Below, in pieces: positions 57,517 through 64,000 of a DNA stretch of 64,000 nucleotides (within the stretch, counting starts at the first letter, position 1; every line of letters begins with the position of its first letter). The stretch spans positions 530,001-594,000 of the forward strand of contig JAUIRK010001036.1 of assembly GCA_030549495.1 (NCBI GenBank), written 5' to 3'. This DNA is from Nectonema munidae. Its lineage: Eukaryota > Nematomorpha > Nectonematoida > Nectonematidae. The position numbers and the translations under genes are program-made. The notes below the pieces were generated by a model. It ran no database searches. It saw nothing but the letters and a program-made list of their open reading frames with translations, and was not told the DNA's origin.

Positions 57517-57960
57517 TCGTGCAAATTGCAAAGTATAGGTAATAACTTTTGTAACATCGTATGAGGTAGCAAAATATGAACAGAAAGTTTCATATTTTTT
57601 GATTTTTTAAAGAATATTTTTCGATTCTTTGATTACAGAATTATATTTTGATAAAATATATTATTTAATATCGTAAAAAAATATAGGTAATAACTTATCT
57701 AACATCCTCTCCCCGAATGAGGTATATCAAATCTTACATTTAGCAAAATATGAAGTGATAGGTTGGAGATGAATCATTGCGGTATACAGGTTGGAGATGA
57801 ACCATCGTAGTATACAGGTAATAACTTATGTAGCATCGTCTCCCCTAACGAGGTATATCAAATCTTACATCTAGCAAAATGTGAACAGAAAGTTGAACAT
57901 TGTCTCCCTAGTCATTTGTACATGGAATAGAAACCATCGTAGTATACAGTGGTATAAATA
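57517..57960. repeat. Diverged tandem repeats
   Basis: Units built around TATAGGTAATAACTT, GAGGTATATCAAATCTTAC and TAGCAAAATATGAA recur two to three times. TTGGAGATGAA also occurs twice (57,760 and 57,793). Period is irregular, about 150 bp overall. Non-coding. Confidence 0.7.
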
Positions 57961-58545
57961 AAGATATCGAATTTAGTGAATTCAAATTTAGTTAGGAGAG
58001 GGGTGGGGGGAGTAAGATGCAAATCCAGTGGCCCCCTACAGAATGAGTGTCTCTAAATATACTATACAACTTTGAATGAAGTTAGATTGCATATAAGTTT
58101 AAATATAATTGTTAGTTTTATTTTGATATAATCGGTTAAACAGAAATTTATTTAATTAAGAAAAATAAGAAAACTATATTTCAAAATTTTTTAGAAAATA
58201 TAAAAAAAAATAGTTTTCAATAAAAATTAATTGTGGGCCAAATAAACGGCGATTGGACTAGTCGAGCGTGAGTAAAATCAGTCAATATAAAGTCATTATA
58301 ATTTATTTTATTCAAGCATAATTCATGTTTACAGTAATAAAATAGCACTTTATTTACACATTAATATTACACTTGATTAATTTTCATTATTCTTTATTGC
58401 TCGATTGGGTTGACAAGTCTACTAGACGTTTGAAGTAGATGACCAGATGTAATTTCTCTGTCGCTATATCGCTGTCACATCTTGAAGAAGCGGGCTTGAA
58501 TGAGATAGGTTGACTGCTTCTGATGTCTTGACAGCTTGTCATAGG
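57961..58545. other. No gene seen
   Basis: AT-rich to about 58,390, then a shift toward balanced composition leading into the MULE relic. The GC step suggests the element's left border lies between about 58,390 and 58,545. No terminal repeat was identified. Confidence 0.4.
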
Positions 58546-59900
58546 TCACCATGATCGCGATTGGTTGATGCGATGGTGCCAGCCATCTACATCATTATTG
58601 GTTCTAGTTGAAAGACCAAAGACACTCCACACAGCCACTGGACAGGTGACACTCCGGTTGCATGTATCAGGGATCTTGGTGGTAGGGGCACTAGCGCAGG
58701 TTTTCAAGGACGGGTAAGATGTGAAATGCAGGCAGGTATGGAAGGGAAAGGAGCTGGGGAACAAAGTTGTGCACGGACCATCGCTCCTGGTATGCCAATT
58801 TGGGGCCAGTTTACGACTCACCGGAACATTGCTTGTGTCCAATGGAACATATAACCTTGGATTTCTGCACCTGGGAATATGTCTCTGATGGCCCACCAAA
58901 TCGCTACCTCAAAGTCAACAAACGAGAAACTCGCAGCTGGGGCAGGAGGAAAGTGATAGATTGCAAGACTTCAGAATAGTCTTTCTTCTGACGAAGAAAC
59001 ATCAGTACAAATAACAAGGGTACTTGCTTCATGCCGTTGTCTTTTTCTACAAAGCCATGAATGGTGAACAGCTGATTGAATGGGACTTTCACAAGCTTAA
59101 AGTGCTGTCTACGTAGGCTGTGGTAGTCTGGGTTATCAGCTGTTGAGAGAACGTAGCGAAGACCAGGTGATGAGCATCTCCAACACGAATATAACAAAGG
59201 CTGACGTTATCTGATACATGGGAGTCTTAGAGTTTTGACTTTTTGTTTGCTTGGGCTTCTGAAAACAGGATCGTCCTCAGTCTACTTCAGGATGACCTCT
59301 TCTCTTATGGTAGCAACAGAAGTGAATACTTGAGTCTCAGCCTTCTGCAACTATTTTGAGCTGCTGGTCATTACCGGCCTCAGATTCATGACGGAGTTGC
59401 TGCTCACCAGTAATGAACTCTTCGCCTTCTTGATAAACCTTAACTAGGCAGAACAAGCCGCTTCTTCTACTGCAAGTTCACAGAACCCGACTAAATTGAC
59501 CACACATCCTCTAATCTGCTGACTTCTTGTTATATTTGTTGCCCCAGGAATCAACTAAAAATGGATGGGTACGCTGGGAAGTATACAATATGTGAGGCCT
59601 TCCTCAGCAGTAGGGATGACCCTTGGTAGGTCATGATGACCTTTTTCTATCGTCAAAGATATCTCTCGGGGCTACTGTACTACAGGCTGAAAAGACAAGT
59701 TGACATCAAATTAGCTTGAGATGATCTGGGCCCACTCTTCCTTTTCTACAGCTGACAGGTTGACATCGTCAAACATGTGCGTGCTGTCTGCAACAAGATT
59801 CTGCGGAGATCATCGAGGGAGGTTGACAGGTGCGGCAAGGGATGAACACCATACTGATAGCAATACCAAAAGAAACTCTCCAATTGGCATATCTTGAAAT
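58546..59900 (-). pseudogene. MULE-like transposase relic in a GC-richer island
   Basis: Minus strand. The frame at 59,197-58,904 contains [31 protein letters not shown] and [20 protein letters not shown]. These are the core strands of MULE-type transposases (F-x-Q-L, I-H, P-L-x-F-x-L-M, Y-x-x-V-L). Another frame near 58,880-58,800 gives GAEIQGYMFHWTQAMFR, the G-C-x-F-H-W-x-Q box with C changed to Y. The end of the relic near 58,640-58,570 gives VFGLSTRTNNDVDGWHHRIN, the T-N-N-x-x-E/D-x-W-H box. Upstream frames (59,200-59,900) are too broken to follow. GC is visibly higher than in flanking DNA. This is a different subgroup from the intron-bearing MULE at 21-22.6 kb. Confidence 0.75.
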
Positions 59901-60059
59901 GGCTGCACAAGTTCGATTTTACCATTCACACTACAACCCTTCTTGTCGTCTGACTATCAGGATCTGCAAGGATGCCGTGGAACGTTATAAGACATTCTTA
60001 AAGTTATACCAAGTAATGAGTACTGTCAGTGGAGCAGTTGATTGAATGACTGAGTGTAA

Positions 60060-60225
60060 AAAATATGAATGTAAAACTGGCAAGATCCTATCAGAATACA
60101 ACTTTTCAAAGAATACTCATTATCCCGGAGGTGTGAACTTAGAAGTTGAATAAGAGCCAATCAGAATGCAAATGTTTAAAATATACTCACTGATCTGGGT
60201 GTGAACTTTAATGAAAGGTGTAATG
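60060..60225. repeat. Two-copy tandem duplication, about 70-bp unit
   Basis: Units starting near 60,088 (ATCCTATCAGAATACAA) and 60,157 (GCCAATCAGAATGCAA) share a ATACTCA core and a GTGTGAACTT 3' part. Diverged; non-coding. Confidence 0.65.
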
Positions 60226-60616
60226 CATGTGAATGGTATGAATGACTTTTTAATATTATTGTCTTGTCAAACTATAATGAATCCCATCAAGTTTCAAGGT
60301 ATATTTTCCTCATGCTCGATTAGTCTATAATTCGAATAAACAGTATTAGGCACGATCAGTCTAAATTTTTGCCGAGTAGATAGGTTCCAAATGAATCAAG
60401 ACCGTGGGAAATATATATATATATATGACTATAAAATATAGTAAAAAAATAAAATATTATATAAGCATAGTAATAACATTTTTGTAGAAGTTTAACTTAA
60501 AGATGGAATTTTCATAAACATAAAATTTAATAAAATTTTCATAAACATAAAATTTAATAACTACATACAAATGCTTTCTATAATTTATTTAAGCACAATA
60601 TTTCATATAAATCAAT
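60226..60616. other. No gene seen
   Basis: AT-rich sequence with a short (AT)n run near 60,411-60,426 and a direct repeat of TTTTCATAAACATAAAATTT (60,509 and 60,536). Confidence 0.45.
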
Positions 60617-60634
60617 TTAAAAAATTATTATTAC

Positions 60635-60857
60635 TTCATCAACGGGTAGCTTAATAGTTGTATTTAGATCATTTTTCATTGATTGTGGTAGTTGTTCGTT
60701 GCATAAAGAACATAAATAAGATATCCAAAGAATCTTTTCATTGTAGAAGACTAAGTGCTCAACAATATATTCTAATCCAATTAGAAAGTTATCGAATTTT
60801 TTATATAATCTTTCTTCAATTATGGATTTGACTTTATATTCAACACCTTCCATAAAA
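60635..60857 (-). CDS. Unidentified host exon
   Basis: Minus-strand exon after a good acceptor (CTCTATTTTTATTATAG, ending 60,858) and before a donor-like GTAATA at 60,634-60,629; if unspliced the frame stops at 60,617. The peptide starts FMEGVEYKVKSIIEERLYKK and continues FLIGLEYIVEHLVFYNEKIL, then SYLCSLCNEQLPQSM. The C-x-x-C pair is the only motif. No transposon resemblance. As with the exons at 45.7 and 53-54 kb it is on the minus strand; joining to those exons could not be tested by phase alone. Confidence 0.4.
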
Positions 60858-60859
60858 CT

Positions 60860-61282
60860 ATAATAAAAATAGAGACATTAAAAGTTGGGAGTAAATTATA
60901 GTAAAATAAAATTTGAAAAGGATACGATACTTTTATTTTCATTTGAGAATGACTTAAAATTTTAGACAAACTTTCTCAATTTTATTGAATTAAATTATAC
61001 TTTGGCGATTAAAAAACGCAATTAGAGGTAGGATTTGAATAATTTTTATATTAGTGTGTTTTTATTTACCTTGATTGCATTTCACTTAGTTTGGTCCAAA
61101 ATTGTAAACATCACCTTTTCATTCTTTAAAAATCCTAATAGCTATTTTTTATTCGAAACTTTTCAATATAATCTTCTTCTTCTTTTTATTTGAAACTTGC
61201 AAAAAGAAATAGAGAAATAACCTTAAATCAACAAATCTTGTGCTAATAGCTAAATTTATAGTAAATCTATATTTTTGTAACA
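60860..61282. other. No gene seen
   Basis: AT-rich spacer between the minus-strand exon and the LINE ORF1 relic. Nothing recognisable. Confidence 0.4.
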
Positions 61283-62280
61283 ATGGAAAAACAGAATCTA
61301 TATGATTTTATGAAGCCTGTATGGAGAAAAATGAAATGATAAAGTGTGACCATTGCAAAAAATCGCTGTGGAATTATTGCTAAAATTTTAACTCAGATTT
61401 ATTCAAGACTATTGATAGTTATAGCTCATCGGGAGTAAGGTGGCATTGTATTTCGTGTAGGAATTCATATAGTTCAACTTTAGATTTAAAAAAAGTCGAA
61501 GAGTTAAATTCAAAATTTAATTAATTAGCATAATCAATGCAAAATTCTCGCAATTAAAATTATAGAAGTGTGTAATGCTGAGAAACAGATTAATATGGAT
61601 AATTTGAATGATTCTTCAAAATCAAAAGAACTAGAAAGTCGAACCTATGATTCTTTTGTTCGAAGAAATGTCAATAAATATATTCTATAATGAAAAAAAT
61701 ATTACATGTAGAATTAGAAAAAAATTTAAACACATTTAAGGTTGATTCAATTAAATCTTCAAAAAATGCTATATAATATTATTTTAATTAACTTCACTGA
61801 TTTCCGCCCACTAATATAGCAAATAGAAGGGCACGCTCTGACCCCGAATCTCCCAAATCTACCACCGACACTTTAAATCATCTATTCGATTATTATATAG
61901 CTAATACCACGCTAAATCCAATCGATCTAATACTATTTAATAATCTAAAATACAACGTTATATAAAAACTTTCGAACGCCATAACATTAACCTCAAAACA
62001 ATCATACGCTAATGCTGCTACTCAATCATATCCTAACCCTACACCCAGTTATACTATAAATACGCAAACTACTCCACACATTAGAAAACACCTTGAACCT
62101 AACCTAACATTAAAAATCACTCCACCTAAAAAAGAGAAGGCCATTCATCGCCAAGATGTCATCAAAAATCTAGTTTCCAAAAACAACTCTCTATCGATCA
62201 CCAAAACAAGATCATCCGACTCCGGTACCATCTACTTCCAATTCAAAAATCAGTATTACTTTTTACCCAAACTCTAGTGT
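61283..62280 (+). pseudogene. LINE ORF1-like relic with PHD-like finger
   Basis: Plus-strand pieces. Near 61,340-61,470 a cysteine pattern IKCDHCKKSLWNYC followed by VRWHCISCRNSYSS resembles the PHD-type finger at the start of some LINE ORF1 proteins. From about 61,825 to 62,265 a nearly open frame, with one in-frame TAA near 61,962, has a strongly C-rich, G-poor plus strand. It contains RARSDPESPKSTTDTL, ATQSYPNPTPSYTINTQTTP and HRQDVIKNLVSKNN, then a possible RNA-binding end (SGTIYFQFKN). ORF1 identity is inferred from composition and order; no reverse transcriptase follows, as a MITE begins at 62,279. Confidence 0.55.
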
Positions 62281-62687
62281 CTTACTTTTTACCCAAACTC
62301 ACCCAAACACTATTTTTATTTTTTCTTATTTTTTTATCCCTTCTTCTAAATATATATTTTTTTTTGACAGGGTGTTTCATGGAAGGGAAGTAGAAACTTC
62401 TAGATCTAAACTGATGAACTTTTTATGATAATTCGATAGCATCGCCCGGATTCGAACCCAAAGGCTTTGGATCCGTAGGCGACGCCTCTACCTCTCAGCC
62501 CACCAGCCCAAATTATATTTGTATAAGACTAGATTTTTTAGTTAAATTTTGAACAATCTATTTAGAAGCTATAACAGTAACCCTAAAAATGCAATAAAAT
62601 ATTCTATAATGATTGTTTCTTATCTAATAATTTTAATGGAAGAAAAAATAAAACCGAGTTTGGGTGAGTTTGGGTAAAAAGTTAGAC
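62279..62687. mobile_element. 409-bp MITE with 48-bp inverted repeats
   Basis: The left arm from 62,279 contains ACTTTTTACCCAAACTC and ACCCAAACAC; the right arm, reversed from 62,687, reads ACTTTTTACCCAAACTC and ACCCAAACTC. Both continue through TTTTATTTTTTCT. A partial extra copy of the left arm lies at 62,257-62,275. The interior contains a SINE. No matching target duplication was found. Confidence 0.85.
62345..62515 (-). mobile_element. tRNA-derived SINE inside the MITE
   Basis: On the minus strand the A-box-like GGGCTGAGAGGTAG (62,500-62,487) is followed by B box GGTTCGAATCC (62,458-62,448). A short body and an A-rich tail (CACCCTGTCAAAAAAAAA near 62,375-62,358) come next. The T-stem does not pair fully, so it is not a functional tRNA gene. 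Confidence 0.7.
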
Positions 62688-62694
62688 CCATTCA

Positions 62695-64000
62695 AAAATC
62701 CGCTACACATCCCACTCAAACAACAGGCAGGCACAAACAGTAAGCACTAAAACAGAGGCAGGTACAAACAGGTAGCACTGAAACACAGGCAGGTACAAAC
62801 AGGGAGAACTAAAACACAGGAAGGCATATACAGCGAGCACTCAAACACAAACAGGCACAAATATGTAGCACGTAAACAAGAGGCAGTCACACACTGGAAG
62901 CACTTAAACAACAGGCAGAAAAAAACAGGGTGCACTCAAACAACAAGCGCTCACAAACAGTGAACACTTAAACATAGGCAAGCACAAAGAAGGAGCACTC
63001 AAACACAGGCAAGTACAGACGTGGAGCAATTAAACACAGCCAGGCACAAACAAAGAGCACTTAAACACGGGTTGGACTTAAACAATAGGCAGGCGCAAAT
63101 AGGGAGCACTTAAACACATGAAGGCACCAACAGGGGGCACTCAAACACAGGAAGACAGAAACAAGGAGCACTCAACATGCAGGTACAGAATGGAAGGAAT
63201 TAAACACAGCCAGAGACAAACAAGGAGCACTTAAACACAGGTAGGACTTAAACAATAGACAGACGCAAATAGCGAGCACTTAAACACCTGAAGGCACCAA
63301 CAGGGGGCACTCAAACACAGGAAGGCACAAACAGATCACTTAAACATATGCAGGCCCAAATAGAAGGCACTCAAACACAGGTAAGAATAAACAAGGTGAA
63401 CGAACACTCAAACACCCGCCAGGAACATGCTGGGAGCACTCAAACACAGGCAGGCACAAACAGGGAGCACTCAAACACAGGCAAGAACAAATAGTGAATC
63501 AACACTCAAACACATGCAAACACAAACAGTAAACAAACGGTAAAACATAGACAGGCACCAACAGGGACCATTCAAACACAGCCAGGCACAAAGATGGAGC
63601 ACTCAACCTGTTTTGGGCACAAAGAGGGACCAATCAAACACAGGTAAGCACAATGAGGGAGCACTCAAACACAAGCAAGTACAAATGGGGAGCACTTAAA
63701 TACAGGCAGGCACAAACAGGGAGCACTCAAACACAATTAGTTACAAGCAGGGAGCATTCAAACACAGGTAGGACAAATTTTGGACCACTCAAGCACAGGC
63801 AGGCACAAACAGGAAGCCCTCAAACACAGACAGGCACAAACAGGGAGTACTCAAACACAAACAGGGAGCTCCCAAACACAAGCAGGCACAAACAGGGAGT
63901 ATTCAAACACAGACAAGCATAAACAGTTAACGAACACTCAAACACAGGCAAGCACCAACAGGGAGCACTCAAACACAGGAAGGAACAAATAGGGGGCACT
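62695..64000. repeat. 31-bp minisatellite, about 40 copies, runs off the window
   Basis: Core unit CACAGGCAGGCACAAACAGG, completed by GAGCACTCAAA, repeated to the last base. Copies vary by substitutions and small indels. They become more regular toward the right edge, and some are shortened (for example near 63,340). Short open frames across it (repeating Q-A-Q-T-G-S-T-Q-T-Q) are a by-product of a period not divisible by three and are not called as genes. Confidence 0.95.

Noticed and set aside
57411-57593. 60-codon minus-strand frame
   Set aside because: Lies inside the inverted repeat and tandem repeats; the same residues recur from the other arm, so it is repeat-derived.
59830-60045. 71-codon plus-strand frame near the MULE relic
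   Set aside because: Coding-like in appearance but antisense to the MULE relic region and without motif or splice support; probably a by-product of the GC-richer composition.
62440-62515. Possible functional tRNA gene
   Set aside because: A and B boxes are present, but the T stem and acceptor stem do not pair and an A-rich tail follows; it is better explained as a SINE head.
62695-64000. Open frames of 70-90 codons across the minisatellite
   Set aside because: They are read-through of a repeat whose 31-bp period is not a multiple of three. Several frames are open at once and no start or splice context supports a gene.

Overview
The window is AT-rich eukaryotic DNA, almost certainly from an animal. 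Identifiable sequence is mostly class II transposons: Tigger/pogo, piggyBac, several hAT lineages, MULE-like elements, and two families I know only as abundant uncharacterised proteins in invertebrate genomes. The rest is LINE debris, tRNA-type SINEs, MITEs and a long minisatellite. Putative host exons carry very short introns (47-66 bp). This mix would fit an arthropod such as a copepod, but nothing here fixes the species.

Layout. 1-4.4 kb: a structurally complete Tigger element with an intact 587-aa transposase. 4.7-9 kb: a decayed second copy of the 570-aa family, then two hAT relics. 9-11.8 kb: nothing assignable. 11.8-13.8 kb: two minus-strand host exons whose reading frames join across the intron, with a LINE tail flanked by a 14-bp duplication between them. 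14.4 kb: a plus-strand possible first exon. 16.8-19.1 kb: hAT copy A. 21.1-23.9 kb: a pinin-like minus-strand exon, a multi-exon MULE relic with a piggyBac-type MITE inside one intron, and a LINE reverse transcriptase relic. 24.4-27.5 kb: a 3,041-bp transposon with a perfect 8-bp target duplication. 27.5-34.7 kb: sparse, with one host exon and a SINE. 34.8-37.2 kb: an intact 570-aa ORF bracketed by long inverted repeats next to TTAA. 38.5-43.9 kb: two hAT relics and a piggyBac relic lying end to end, with MITEs. 46.8-52.3 kb: hAT copy B, broken by a foldback MITE and a 3.1-kb piggyBac. 53.4-54.2 kb: a short-intron host gene. 56-60 kb: hAT ends, a palindrome, tandem repeats and a GC-richer MULE relic. 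60.6-62.7 kb: a host exon, LINE ORF1 relic, and a MITE with a SINE inside. 62.7-64 kb: a 31-bp minisatellite running off the end.

The best candidate for something under-described is the TTAA-associated element at 34,769-37,200. It links a widespread uncharacterised protein to terminal inverted repeats and so suggests the protein is a transposase. Second is the 24,435-27,475 element. Nearly all putative host exons lie on the minus strand, so the region may be one or a few host genes whose introns are filled with transposons; I could not join them all. All family names rest on motif recognition by eye; no search was run.
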